Positions 16,856-25,720 of a stretch of 64,000 nucleotides of DNA are shown in pieces. Within the stretch, counting starts at the first letter, position 1. The number at the start of each line of letters is the position of its first letter. Both the position numbers and the translations under genes were made by a program. Under the pieces are notes generated by a model. It ran no database searches and had not been told where the DNA came from. It worked only from the letters and a program-made list of their open reading frames with translations. The stretch is from Membranihabitans marinus (GTDB taxonomy: Bacteria; Bacteroidota; Bacteroidia; Chitinophagales; Saprospiraceae), in NCBI RefSeq assembly GCF_021729155.1, contig NZ_JAJQYA010000012.1, positions 83,259-147,258 on the forward strand, written 5' to 3'.

Positions 16856-17866
16856 TTATGGAGAAACTATTTTTAGCCTTGGATCGGCAGTAAGATCGAA
16901 GTTGGAAAATAATTTTTTCTCATATTTAAATTGTCCAGCTTTGGCTATCATGGCTGCATTGTCCACACAATAGGCGAGTTTGGGGATGTATACTTTCCAG
17001 CCTTCTTTCTCTGCCATATCATTCAGTCTGGTTCGCAATCCGGAATTGGCACTGACTCCACCTGCGATGGCTACGGAGCGAATGCCTGTAATGGCGCTGG
17101 CTTCTACGAGTTTTTCAGTTAGTATATCGACGATGGTCGATTGTAAGCTAGCACAGATATCGGCCAAATTTTCAGAAATAAATTCATTGTTGTTTTTCAT
17201 TTCTCTCTGCAAAAAGTACAGTACAGCCGTCTTTAACCCGCTAAAACTAAAATTTAATCCCCCTGCCTGAGGTTTGGGGAAGGTATATTTTGCTTGCCCT
17301 GTCTGTGCCAATCGATCTATATGAGGACCAGCGGGATAAGGTAATCCTAGGTATTTACCCGCTTTGTCAAAGGCTTCTCCTGCTGCATCGTCAATGGTCT
17401 TACCCAATACTTCCATTTCCAACGGTCCATTGACTTGGACAATCTGTGTGTGTCCGCCAGATACGGTTAGGCAGAGAAAGGGAAAGGACGGTCGAGGTTC
17501 GTCGATAAAAAGAGCCAGTATATGGGCTTCCATATGATTGACCTCAATAATGGGTATGGACAGTGCCGCCGCCATGGATTTGGCAAAGGATACCCCCACC
17601 AACAATGAACCCATTAATCCAGGTCCTCTGGTAAATGCGATGGCCGAGAGGTCTGATTTTTTAATTTGAGCTTGGTCGATCGCTTGATTTACGACATAAA
17701 TTATATTCTCAATATGTTTTCTGGAAGCGAGTTCTGGGACTACACCACCTAAATTTTTATGAACAATTTGACTTGATACAACATTTGAGGCAATTTTGTC
17801 ATCTATAAGAATAGACGCTCCGGTATCATCACACGATGATTCTATGCCGAGTATAATGGTAGACAT
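16856..17866 (-). CDS. tsaD: tRNA N6-threonylcarbamoyladenosine synthase subunit TsaD
   Basis: Transfers threonylcarbamoyl to A37 of ANN-decoding tRNAs. The ASKHA-fold protein starts ILGIESSCDDTG, carries the metal-binding HMEAH (His111, His115), VSGGHTQI, and AGGVSANSGLR near the end. It has 336 residues, the normal length. It is separated from cysE by about 200 bp and faces away from the pseudopilin-like gene at 18001. Confidence 0.96.
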   Translation of the reverse strand: MSTIILGIESSCDDTGASILIDDKIASNVVSSQIVHKNLGGVVPELASRKHIENIIYVVNQAIDQAQIKKSDLSAIAFTRGPGLMGSLLVGVSFAKSMAAALSIPIIEVNHMEAHILALFIDEPRPSFPFLCLTVSGGHTQIVQVNGPLEMEVLGKTIDDAAGEAFDKAGKYLGLPYPAGPHIDRLAQTGQAKYTFPKPQAGGLNFSFSGLKTAVLYFLQREMKNNNEFISENLADICASLQSTIVDILTEKLVEASAITGIRSVAIAGGVSANSGLRTRLNDMAEKEGWKVYIPKLAYCVDNAAMIAKAGQFKYEKKLFSNFDLTADPRLKIVSP

Positions 17867-18000
17867 AATTTATTAATCTTAATGAGGTGTAAAAATCATC
17901 ATTTTAGAAAAATAAATCATGAATCGCAGCGAACAATTTTAAATTTTTTTAATAAAAATGTTATTATTGCATAAATTGATCGTACAAAATCAAAATTGAA

Positions 18001-18591
18001 ATGAGAATTGTAATTAACCTTCTTCTATTAGCCGCCGTAGTGCTTTTCGGATACTTGACATACTCTAGTATTCGAACCCCTATTGATTTCAAAGCAGAAT
18101 TGGATAAAAGGGAATCTGTAATCATCCGAAAATTAATGAAAATTCGTACGGCACAGGAATTGTACCGTGACGTAACCAATGGTTCATATGCCAAAGACTG
18201 GGGTCAGTTGAAAGACACATTAACTACAGGAAAGTTGAGATTTATCAACATTGTAGGTGATCCAGATGATCCTAATTTTGACCCTACACAATTGGTAAGG
18301 GATACTACTTATAAAAATGCCATCGATACGGTTAAAGCTTTGGGCTTAAATCTCGATTCATTGAAATATGTACCTTATAGTGAGGGTAAGACCTTTGATA
18401 TGGATGCCGATACTATGACTTTCAAATCTACATTGGTAAATGTAATTGAAGTAAAAACACCTTACAAAAACTTTATGGGACCTTATGCTGATATCAAATA
18501 CAGCAAGTACGATCAAAGGTACAGCCCAGATAATGTTATAAAGTTTGGTGACATGACTAAACCAACCACAGCTGGTAGCTGGGATAGATAA
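18001..18591 (+). CDS. Membrane-anchored protein with pseudopilin-like N-terminus
   Basis: A 196-residue protein. A single N-terminal membrane helix (residues 3-20) is followed by a long polar helix and then KIRTAQELYRDVTNGSYA, which resembles the AQ...Y...G.YA pattern of type II secretion and pilin-like proteins, though the classic prepilin cleavage glycine/glutamate pair is absent. I know of similar proteins in Bacteroidota next to DUF3822 genes but no function. It is followed directly (0 bp gap) by the DUF3822 gene. The similarity to pilins is inference. Confidence 0.7.
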   Translation: MRIVINLLLLAAVVLFGYLTYSSIRTPIDFKAELDKRESVIIRKLMKIRTAQELYRDVTNGSYAKDWGQLKDTLTTGKLRFINIVGDPDDPNFDPTQLVRDTTYKNAIDTVKALGLNLDSLKYVPYSEGKTFDMDADTMTFKSTLVNVIEVKTPYKNFMGPYADIKYSKYDQRYSPDNVIKFGDMTKPTTAGSWDR

Positions 18592-19332
18592 ATGAAGTAT
18601 ACGTCTACAAAAACGAATACTTATCAGAATAGGCTATCATTAATTGTATTTAATGATAGCCTATATTCTATATTATATAGTCGATCTAATAGTCAAGCCT
18701 TGGATGTGGTTTCTCTAAAAGATGGTGAAAATCTTAATAAAAGCATAGGATCCATCCTCGAAGAACATTATACCCAGAGTAAAATCGACTTCTCCTCTAT
18801 TAGTCAAGTGAATCTCTGCTTTACCGACCAGAATTTTGAGCTTTTAAAAGATGGAGTATTAAACTACAACCAAGATCGATTGCCTAGTTTGTTGTATTAC
18901 CATCAAGAATTTTTTAAATGTTCGGTTTCTCATCATCATGTAGTCGAACAAATGCATGGTTATCTTTCGAGAAATTTATTTAAACTGCAAGGGGGACACC
19001 TAATTTGGTTCCACCTGAGAAGAAATATTTTGTTTATATCCATTAGCAAGGGTAGATCTATGCTCACGGCTACGAGTTTTGTCGTCAGTAAAACTATGGA
19101 TGTTTTCTATTATATATTGTTCAATGCACAATCTACCATGTCCAATAAGGCCGAATTGGAATCAATATTTGTTTCTGGAGATCTTTTGCAGTTAGAGGAA
19201 TTACCAGAATTTTTAAATAGTAATTTTCCCGATCAGGAATTAATTACCCCAGAGGATATTGCATTGAATAAGATACCCATTCACAAATCGCTATACCCCT
19301 ATTTTCCGGAAATAGCAATAGAAAGTTTATGA
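18592..19332 (+). CDS. DUF3822 family protein
   Basis: A 246-residue protein with the DUF3822 features LSLIVFNDSLYSILY at the start and FVSGDLL late in the sequence, matching an actin-like ATPase fold of unknown role that pairs with rsmD across Bacteroidota. Its stop overlaps the rsmD start by 4 bp. A perfect 15 bp inverted repeat lies inside codons 13-25 (18629-18664); see findings. The neighbourhood suggests a link to surface-pilus-like or ribosome-related work, but none is proved. Confidence 0.82.
   Translation: MKYTSTKTNTYQNRLSLIVFNDSLYSILYSRSNSQALDVVSLKDGENLNKSIGSILEEHYTQSKIDFSSISQVNLCFTDQNFELLKDGVLNYNQDRLPSLLYYHQEFFKCSVSHHHVVEQMHGYLSRNLFKLQGGHLIWFHLRRNILFISISKGRSMLTATSFVVSKTMDVFYYILFNAQSTMSNKAELESIFVSGDLLQLEELPEFLNSNFPDQELITPEDIALNKIPIHKSLYPYFPEIAIESL
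18629..18664 (+). promoter_or_regulatory. Perfect 15 bp inverted repeat inside the start of the DUF3822 gene
   Basis: ATAGGCTATCATTAA (18629-18643), a 6-nt loop, and TTAATGATAGCCTAT (18650-18664). It begins 37 bases after the start codon. In mRNA it would form a stable stem close to the translation start; no T-run follows. Confidence 0.6.
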
Positions 19333-19892
19333 GAATTATTAGTGGATCTCTAAGAGGTCGCAAATTTTATCCACCGGCTAACAATTGGCCTACCAGACCG
19401 ACTACAGATATTTCTAAGGAAGGTCTATATAATATACTACAACACAGGATTGATTTTTCTGAAGTAGAAATGTTGGATTTATTCGGAGGAACTGGCAATC
19501 ACTGCTATGAATTTATATCGAGAGGTTGTCCACAGGTGACTTATGTAGATAGACATGGACCCTGTGTTCAATTTGTAAAAAAGACGGCAAAGGATTTTCG
19601 AGTAGAAGAAAATATTACCGTAGTCAAGAGCGATGTGTTTAAATTTATTCAATCCATCAATAAGTCATACGATTTTATATTTGCCGGCCCGCCTTATCCC
19701 TTAAAAAGAATCCCAGAAATTCCACCCTTAATCTTTAAACACGGATTGTTAAAGCCCAGGGGCTTATTTGTATTGGAACACAATCAAGATCACGATTTCA
19801 AGAATGAAGTTCATTTTGAACAGGTGAGAAAATATGGAGGAACCTATTTTTCATTTTTTTCATTCGATGATGTCGAAGAAGAAGAGGAGTAA
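19329..19892 (+). CDS. rsmD: RsmD-family 16S rRNA (guanine966-N2) methyltransferase
   Basis: SAM-dependent methyltransferase acting on the 30S particle. MRIISGSLRGRKF is the RsmD N-terminus and LDLFGGTGN is the SAM-binding loop. The catalytic motif is normally DPPY; here it reads AGPPYPL with glycine at residue 120, so the conserved aspartate is missing. The protein is otherwise full length (187 residues). It overlaps DUF3822 by 4 bp. The family assignment is secure; activity is uncertain because of this change. Confidence 0.85.
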   Translation: MRIISGSLRGRKFYPPANNWPTRPTTDISKEGLYNILQHRIDFSEVEMLDLFGGTGNHCYEFISRGCPQVTYVDRHGPCVQFVKKTAKDFRVEENITVVKSDVFKFIQSINKSYDFIFAGPPYPLKRIPEIPPLIFKHGLLKPRGLFVLEHNQDHDFKNEVHFEQVRKYGGTYFSFFSFDDVEEEEE

Positions 19893-19974
19893 GTATACTA
19901 TCGTAAAAAGTTTAAGCTTAAAAGGTCGATTGTCATTGGATATTTTACCTTTGCTTTTTAAATAATTTTAATTT

Positions 19975-21816
19975 ATGTGGGTTAGAGAAATATTAGAAAA
20001 AGAAATTCTTCAAACGCTGGTTCAATTATATCAATTAGACGGGGACAATATCAGTCCTACATTGAATGTTACAAGGACGGAGTTCGAAGGCGAATATACC
20101 TTGGTGCTATTCCCCTTAATTCCTAAGGTTCGGAAAAAACCCGAAGTCATGGGGGGTGAAATTGGAGATGAATTAGTAAACAAAGGGATAATCCAGTCTT
20201 ACAATGTGGTAAAAGGGTTTTTAAATTTAACCTTAAATCCTCAGTTATGGACAGAGTTTATCCAATATGTGTGTCAAACAGAGGGCTATGGAAGTGCTCC
20301 TGCTAATGGCGAAAAAGTCATTGTAGAGTTTTCATCGCCCAATACCAATAAGCCACTTCACCTAGGCCATATAAGAAACATATTATTGGGTTGGTCTACA
20401 TACAGCATTTTAAAAGAGCGGGGTTACGAAGTGATTAGAACCCAAATAATCAATGACAGAGGTATTGCCATCTGTAAGTCTATGTTGGCATGGCAGCTGT
20501 GGGGAGAAGGTAAAAGTCCTGCTGACTCGGGAGTGAAGGGAGATCATTTTGTCGGTGATTTTTATGTGCTATTCGAACAAAAGTTTCAAGAAGAATACAA
20601 AGCCTGGCAAGAGTCCGATGAGGGCAAAGCAGTATATAGTAAGGATAAAAAAGAAGGAGAAGAAGCCGAGGGTTTTTACAAAAGGATTAAGAATATTTAT
20701 TTTAATCAATACAGCGTATTGGGAAGAGCGGCCAAGGATATGCTTTTGCGATGGGAGGCCAATGACGAAGAGACCATCAGTCTGTGGAAACAGATGAATG
20801 GATGGGTATACGAAGGATTTGAGTCAACCTATGAAGAATTAGGCGTGAGCTTCGATAAGGTTTATTATGAATCATCCACTTATTTGTACGGTAAGGAAAT
20901 CGTTCAGATAGGGGAAGATAGTGGACAGTTTTATCGCAAAGAAGATGGTTCGGTATGGGTGGATTTAACCGATGCCGGAATGGATGAAAAGATATTGTTG
21001 CGAAGTGACGGGACTTCGGTTTACATCACCCAGGATCTGGGAACAGCTCATATGAGGTATAAAGATTATCAAGCCCATCGTATGATCTATGTAGTGGCCG
21101 ATGAGCAAAATTACCATTTCGATGTGTTGTTTCAAATCAGTAAAATATTGAAAGAACCCTATGCCGAAGGTATGTACCATTTGTCATATGGTATGGTGGA
21201 TTTGCCATCGGGTAAGATGAAGTCGAGAGAAGGGACAGTAGTCGATGCCGATGATTTGATGCAGGAAGTGAAGCAAGAGGCAAAAAATATAGCGACGGAC
21301 AAAGGGGAGATCGGGACTTTGCCAGTGGAGGAGCAAGAAGAAATTTTTGGGAAAATAGGACTGGGAGCGCTGAAGTTTCACATGATCAAAGTTCAACCTA
21401 AAAAGAGAATGATATTTGATCCCAAAGAATCTGTAGATATGCAAGGTCAGACTGGACCTTATATCCAAAATGCCTTTGTGAGAATTAAGTCTATTATTAG
21501 AAAAATGGATGAAGTGTCTGACAATGGATTAAATGTCGATTACCTACCTTTTTCATTAGAAAAGGAATTATTGGTATTGTTGTCTGAGTATCCGATTGAA
21601 TTAAACAAGGCAGCTCAGGAATACGATCCGTCAATAGTTGCTAATTTTGCTTATAAATTGGCCAAAACATATCACCGTTTTTACAATGAACATCGCATTT
21701 TGTCTGCAGAATCAGAGGACGCGAAATTGTTCCGTCTTGAATTGAGTAAAGGTGTGGCTCAGGTATTGGAAAGATCAATGAAATTATTGGGGATTGAAAT
21801 GCCCGATAAAATGTAA
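19975..21816 (+). CDS. argS: Arginyl-tRNA synthetase
   Basis: Charges tRNA-Arg. The N-terminal Add-1 domain (residues 1 to about 100) precedes FSSPNTNKPLHLGHIRN with the HIGH-type motif HLGH. The region GKMKSREGTVV replaces KMSKS, as is usual for ArgRS. The C-terminal anticodon-binding helical bundle is complete. Length is 613 residues. It lies 82 bp after rsmD and 23 bp before glnS. Confidence 0.97.
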   Translation: MWVREILEKEILQTLVQLYQLDGDNISPTLNVTRTEFEGEYTLVLFPLIPKVRKKPEVMGGEIGDELVNKGIIQSYNVVKGFLNLTLNPQLWTEFIQYVCQTEGYGSAPANGEKVIVEFSSPNTNKPLHLGHIRNILLGWSTYSILKERGYEVIRTQIINDRGIAICKSMLAWQLWGEGKSPADSGVKGDHFVGDFYVLFEQKFQEEYKAWQESDEGKAVYSKDKKEGEEAEGFYKRIKNIYFNQYSVLGRAAKDMLLRWEANDEETISLWKQMNGWVYEGFESTYEELGVSFDKVYYESSTYLYGKEIVQIGEDSGQFYRKEDGSVWVDLTDAGMDEKILLRSDGTSVYITQDLGTAHMRYKDYQAHRMIYVVADEQNYHFDVLFQISKILKEPYAEGMYHLSYGMVDLPSGKMKSREGTVVDADDLMQEVKQEAKNIATDKGEIGTLPVEEQEEIFGKIGLGALKFHMIKVQPKKRMIFDPKESVDMQGQTGPYIQNAFVRIKSIIRKMDEVSDNGLNVDYLPFSLEKELLVLLSEYPIELNKAAQEYDPSIVANFAYKLAKTYHRFYNEHRILSAESEDAKLFRLELSKGVAQVLERSMKLLGIEMPDKM

Positions 21817-21839
21817 ATTATATAAAAAATATTAATAGG

Positions 21840-23504
21840 ATGGAAGAGTCTAGAAATTTTATACAACAAATCATTGATGAGGATATTGCCAATGGCAAAC
21901 ACGGTGGTAAAGTCATTACGCGGTTTCCTCCAGAGCCCAATGGTTATTTACATATTGGCCATGCCAAATCTATCTGTCTTAATTTTGGAATAGCAGAGGA
22001 ATTCAACGGTATTACGAATTTGAGATTTGATGATACCAATCCAACAACTGAGGACACGGAATACGTAGAAAGTATCAAAAAGGATATCCAATGGTTGGGT
22101 TTTGATTGGGAAGATCGTTTGTATTTCGCATCAGACTATTTCAATGATTTGTACCAATACGCTATAGAACTCATTAAAAAAGGGTTGGCCTACGTGGATG
22201 ATTCTACCTCAGAAGAAATGGCCGAACAAAAAGGCGATGTAAATATACCTGGAAAGAATAGTCCTTATAGAGATAGATCGGTTGAAGAGAACTTGAGATT
22301 ATTTGAGGGAATGAAAACCGGAGTCTACGATGAGGGAAGTAAGGTTTTGCGAGCCAAGATTGATATGACTAGTCCCAATATGAATATGAGGGATCCTGTC
22401 ATGTATAGAATAAAAAAGACGGCCCATCACAGAACGGGCAATGATTGGAATATCTACCCAATGTACGATTTTGCGCATTGTATGTCTGATGCTCGAGAAG
22501 GCATTACCCATTCACTGTGTACTTTGGAATTTGAGAATCATAGACCGTTATACGATTGGTTTATTGAACAACTCGGGGTATTCCCTTCTCGACAAATCGA
22601 ATTTGCAAGGTTGAATGTCGATTATATGATTACCAGTAAGCGAAAATTGCTTCGATTGGTGGAAGAGGGAATTGTTTCAGGTTGGGATGATCCGAGAATG
22701 CCTACCATTAGCGGGATGCGTAGGAGGGGATTTACTCCAGCTTCTATTAGAGAATTTGCCAAGAAAGTAGGGGTAGCGAAAAGGGACAATGCCATCGATA
22801 TTTCCTTGCTTGAATTTTGTTTGAGAGCCGATCTCAATGCCATAGCTACTCGTGTCATGGCTGTGATGGATCCTCTCAAAGTGGTGATTACCAATTATCC
22901 TGAGGGAGAAGAAGAGTGGTTGCCAGCAGATAACAATCCAGAGGATGAAAATGCCGGTAGCCGATTGGTTCCTTTTGGTCGCGAAATATTTATTGAGCGT
23001 GACGATTTTATGATCGATCCACCGAAAAAATATTTTAGAATGGCCAAGGGCAGACATACGAGGTTGAAGAATGCCTATATTTTACATTGTGATGATTATA
23101 TATTGGATGAGAGTGGGGAGGTAAAAGAATTGCATTGTACCTATGTGCCCGAGAGTAAAAGTGGTTCTGATACCTCAGGCATCAAAGCCAAAGGAACATT
23201 GCACTGGGTAAGCGCTTTACATGCCCAAAAGGTCGAAGTAAGATCCTATGATAGATTGTTTATGGATCCAGTGCCTGATGGACACGGTGATAGAGATTTT
23301 TTAGAATTTGTCAATCCAGATTCTTTAAGTATTGTAGAAAATGTTTTGGTGGAACCGGCCTTGGCCAAAGCTAAGCTCGGTGATTATTTTCAGTTTTTCA
23401 GAAAGGGATATTTTGTTTTAGACCCGAGCTCTAGCGATGATCATTTGATTTTTAATAGAACAATTACTCTTAAAGATTCGTGGTCCAAAATGCAGAAGAA
23501 GTAG
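21840..23504 (+). CDS. glnS: Glutaminyl-tRNA synthetase
   Basis: Charges tRNA-Gln directly. RFPPEPNGYLHIGHAKS is the GlnRS-type HIGH motif, DDTNP follows, and MITSKRKLL is the KMSKS equivalent. The C-terminal beta-barrel anticodon domains are present (554 residues). Having GlnRS means that glutamine-tRNA need not be formed by transamidation. The argS-glnS pair ends in a strong terminator at 23508. Confidence 0.97.
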   Translation: MEESRNFIQQIIDEDIANGKHGGKVITRFPPEPNGYLHIGHAKSICLNFGIAEEFNGITNLRFDDTNPTTEDTEYVESIKKDIQWLGFDWEDRLYFASDYFNDLYQYAIELIKKGLAYVDDSTSEEMAEQKGDVNIPGKNSPYRDRSVEENLRLFEGMKTGVYDEGSKVLRAKIDMTSPNMNMRDPVMYRIKKTAHHRTGNDWNIYPMYDFAHCMSDAREGITHSLCTLEFENHRPLYDWFIEQLGVFPSRQIEFARLNVDYMITSKRKLLRLVEEGIVSGWDDPRMPTISGMRRRGFTPASIREFAKKVGVAKRDNAIDISLLEFCLRADLNAIATRVMAVMDPLKVVITNYPEGEEEWLPADNNPEDENAGSRLVPFGREIFIERDDFMIDPPKKYFRMAKGRHTRLKNAYILHCDDYILDESGEVKELHCTYVPESKSGSDTSGIKAKGTLHWVSALHAQKVEVRSYDRLFMDPVPDGHGDRDFLEFVNPDSLSIVENVLVEPALAKAKLGDYFQFFRKGYFVLDPSSSDDHLIFNRTITLKDSWSKMQKK

Positions 23505-23507
23505 TTA

Positions 23508-23533
23508 TAGACAAGGTTATGTCTAGTTTTTTT
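23508..23533 (+). terminator. Intrinsic terminator after glnS
   Basis: Stem TAGACA / TGTCTA with a 6-nt loop, then G and seven T residues. It begins four bases after the glnS stop codon. Confidence 0.85.
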
Positions 23534-23613
23534 AACGATTTCTGCCAACATAACTAAGAAATTAATTACTTTTAAAAATAATTTAATTGTAACCTTTAAA
23601 AAGAATTTAACTT

Positions 23614-24885
23614 ATGAAACGAACGCGAGGATTATTTTTTCTCCTTATAGCTATAAGTGGAATGTTTTTCGCCTGTAGCGAACCAGCGCCAAATCAATTG
23701 ACAGAAGCGGAGCAACAAGAAGGATGGAAATTATTGTTTGATGGTACATCATTGGATGGCTGGAGAGACTATCAAGGAGAAGGTGTAAGTGGACCTTGGA
23801 CGGTTGAAGATGGTCAACTCATCGCATTGGGCAAAGGGAGTGATGGCAACGGTTACTTGGTTACAGAAGATGAATACGAAAATTTTATATTGACTTTTGA
23901 CTGGAAGATATCAGAAGGTGGCAACAGTGGAGTTATTTATCATGCCTTAGAGAGACCGCAATATAAAGTCCCTTATGTTACAGGACCTGAATACCAAGTA
24001 TTAGACGATGTTGGCTTTCCAGCTGAATTGGAAGATTGGCAGTTGACTGGTGCAGATTATGCCATGCATGTTGCCGATCCCGAGAAAAAGAAATTGATGC
24101 CAGTAGGAAAATGGAATACTTCTAAAATTGTATTTGATAACGGCCATGTAGAGCACTGGTTAAACGGCGAAAAAATTGTAGAGTTCGAAGCGTGGACTAA
24201 AGATTGGTTTGAGCGTAAGAATTCTGGAAAATGGGAGAATGCTCGTGAATATGGATTGGCTCACAGAGGTCATTTCTCAATTCAAGATCACGGTGCCAAA
24301 ACTTGGTATCGCAATATGAAGGTGAAAGAATTGCCCCGTAAACCACAAAAATTTGACTTGTTCAATGGGAAAGATCTCAGTGGATGGGAAGTTTACGGTA
24401 CTGAAAAATGGTATGTAGCTGATGGAGAGTTGGTATGCGAAAGTGGACCTGATGAAGCTTATGGTTATCTTGCAACACAGCGTTATTTCAATGACTTTGA
24501 TTTAAGCGTAAAGTTTTTACAAGAAGCCAATGGCAATAGTGGAATTTTCTTTAGATCATTTATCGAGGACAAAGTTAAGATTTCTGGATGGCAGGTGGAA
24601 GTAGCTCCTCCGGGACACGATAGCGGTGGTATCTACGAATCATACGGAAGAGGATGGTTGCATCAAATTCCTGAAGACAAGGAGGGATTCTTGAAGATGG
24701 GAGAATGGAATACCATGAGGATTAAAGTTCAGGGTGACGAAGTAAATACTTGGTTAAATGGAGAATTGATGACATCCTTAAAGGATGACTTAATCGGTTC
24801 CGCTTCAGGTAGAATTGCCCTTCAAATCCACAGTGGTGGTGGTATTAAAGTAAGATGGAAAGATTTGGTAGTACAAGAGTTGTAA
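23614..24885 (+). CDS. Lipoprotein with two DUF1080 (3-keto-disaccharide hydrolase) domains
   Basis: A 423-residue lipoprotein: hydrophobic signal ending in GMFFACSEP, with the lipobox cysteine at about residue 21. Two tandem DUF1080 concanavalin-like domains follow. The first (about 36-245) starts WKLLFDGTSLDGW; the second (about 250-423) starts FDLFNGKDLSGW. Both contain GGNSGVIY/NGNSGIFF-type segments and end with the typical WKDL or YRNMKV strand. The family acts on 3-keto glycosides or binds carbohydrate; the substrate is unknown. It stands alone between two terminators. Confidence 0.88.
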   Translation: MKRTRGLFFLLIAISGMFFACSEPAPNQLTEAEQQEGWKLLFDGTSLDGWRDYQGEGVSGPWTVEDGQLIALGKGSDGNGYLVTEDEYENFILTFDWKISEGGNSGVIYHALERPQYKVPYVTGPEYQVLDDVGFPAELEDWQLTGADYAMHVADPEKKKLMPVGKWNTSKIVFDNGHVEHWLNGEKIVEFEAWTKDWFERKNSGKWENAREYGLAHRGHFSIQDHGAKTWYRNMKVKELPRKPQKFDLFNGKDLSGWEVYGTEKWYVADGELVCESGPDEAYGYLATQRYFNDFDLSVKFLQEANGNSGIFFRSFIEDKVKISGWQVEVAPPGHDSGGIYESYGRGWLHQIPEDKEGFLKMGEWNTMRIKVQGDEVNTWLNGELMTSLKDDLIGSASGRIALQIHSGGGIKVRWKDLVVQEL

Positions 24886-24903
24886 TATCAAATTAAAATA
24901 TAT

Positions 24904-24941
24904 TGAAAAGCCTCAAAGAGTTATTCTTTGGGGCTTTTTTA
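24904..24941 (+). terminator. Intrinsic terminator after the DUF1080 gene
   Basis: Stem AAAGCCTCAAAGA / TCTTTGGGGCTTT followed by TTTAG. It separates the gene from repeat cluster II. Confidence 0.9.
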
Positions 24942-24977
24942 GTGTATCTAATGTAAAATGCGTTTATAACTGACAAT

Positions 24978-25155
24978 GTAAGCGACCAAGCAACTACGTC
25001 TTTATGCAGTAATCAATCGAGATGAACCTTTTGTAAAATGAACAGCTTAATTAATTAGGTTCTATCATAGAATACTCAGTCATACCCAGACATCTTTATA
25101 AATAAGTCCTGAAAGGACGTAGTCTAATAGCCGTGGGTGAAACCCACGGTATTGG
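24978..25155 (+). repeat. Direct repeat R3, copy 1 (178 bp)
   Basis: Identical by eye to 25543-25720 (offset 565). It starts GTAAGCGACCAAGCAACTAC and ends CCCACGGTATTGG. It contains family B hairpins GTCCT-GAA-AGGAC (25106-25118) and CCGTGGGT-GAA-ACCCACGG (25131-25149). Confidence 0.92.
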
Positions 25156-25277
25156 AGATTAATCAACATTGATTTGGCGGACTTTTTGCATTGTCAATCT
25201 TCTGACTTGAAGAGATAATATTTTCAATTTTTGTAATTATATAGGAGGACAAATTGAGCAAAAAGTGTGACAAATCC
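25106..25277 (+). repeat. Element D, copy 2, with family B hairpins
   Basis: Arms GATTTGGCGGACTTTTTGC (25171-25189) and GCAAAAAGTGTGACAAATCC (25258-25277) with a 68-nt spacer. The two B hairpins lie immediately upstream, as in copies 1 and 3. Confidence 0.8.
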
Positions 25278-25374
25278 ATGTGAAAATTTTTTCAGTACTT
25301 TAGACCATATAATGATGAATTATAGATCAATCACGCCGGGAACATTGGCCAAAAACCTATCGAATTACGTTGCA

Positions 25375-25542
25375 GTCACGCCTTAACGTAGAGACGCAAT
25401 GCCTTGCGTCTCCAAAAATAATATATGAGACGCACGGCCAACCCACCCTCGGCATCTAGCCTCGGTTCCCTCATCAAATGCCTATTTAAGGCATTTGGCT
25501 CTTCGAGCTTCATTCGGTCATGTCCTCAAAATGAATTAAAAG
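25375..25542 (-). repeat. Repeat R4, copy 1 (168 bp, shared with cluster III)
   Basis: Matches 40704-40871 with one difference (C for A at about 25435). It contains a GAGACGCA...TGCGTCTC-type inverted repeat and a family A unit with hairpin b CAAATGCCT-ATTTA-AGGCATTTG (25475-25497) and hairpin a GCTC-TTC-GAGC (25498-25508), ending in CATTCGGTCAT. Confidence 0.9.
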
Positions 25543-25720
25543 GTAAGCGACCAAGCAACTACGTCTTTATGCAGTAATCAATCGAGATGAACCTTTTGTA
25601 AAATGAACAGCTTAATTAATTAGGTTCTATCATAGAATACTCAGTCATACCCAGACATCTTTATAAATAAGTCCTGAAAGGACGTAGTCTAATAGCCGTG
25701 GGTGAAACCCACGGTATTGG
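25543..25720 (+). repeat. Direct repeat R3, copy 2
   Basis: Second copy of 24978-25155. Both copies run straight into element D, but the 20 bases between differ (GAGATTAATCAACATT in copy 1, CATCAAACAATGTT in copy 2). Confidence 0.92.

Noticed and set aside
21184..22511. Antisense frames inside argS and glnS
   Set aside because: These are shadows of strongly supported synthetase genes.
24978..25720. CRISPR-like direct repeats
   Set aside because: Only two copies of 178 bp, not short regular repeats with unique spacers, and no cas genes are present.
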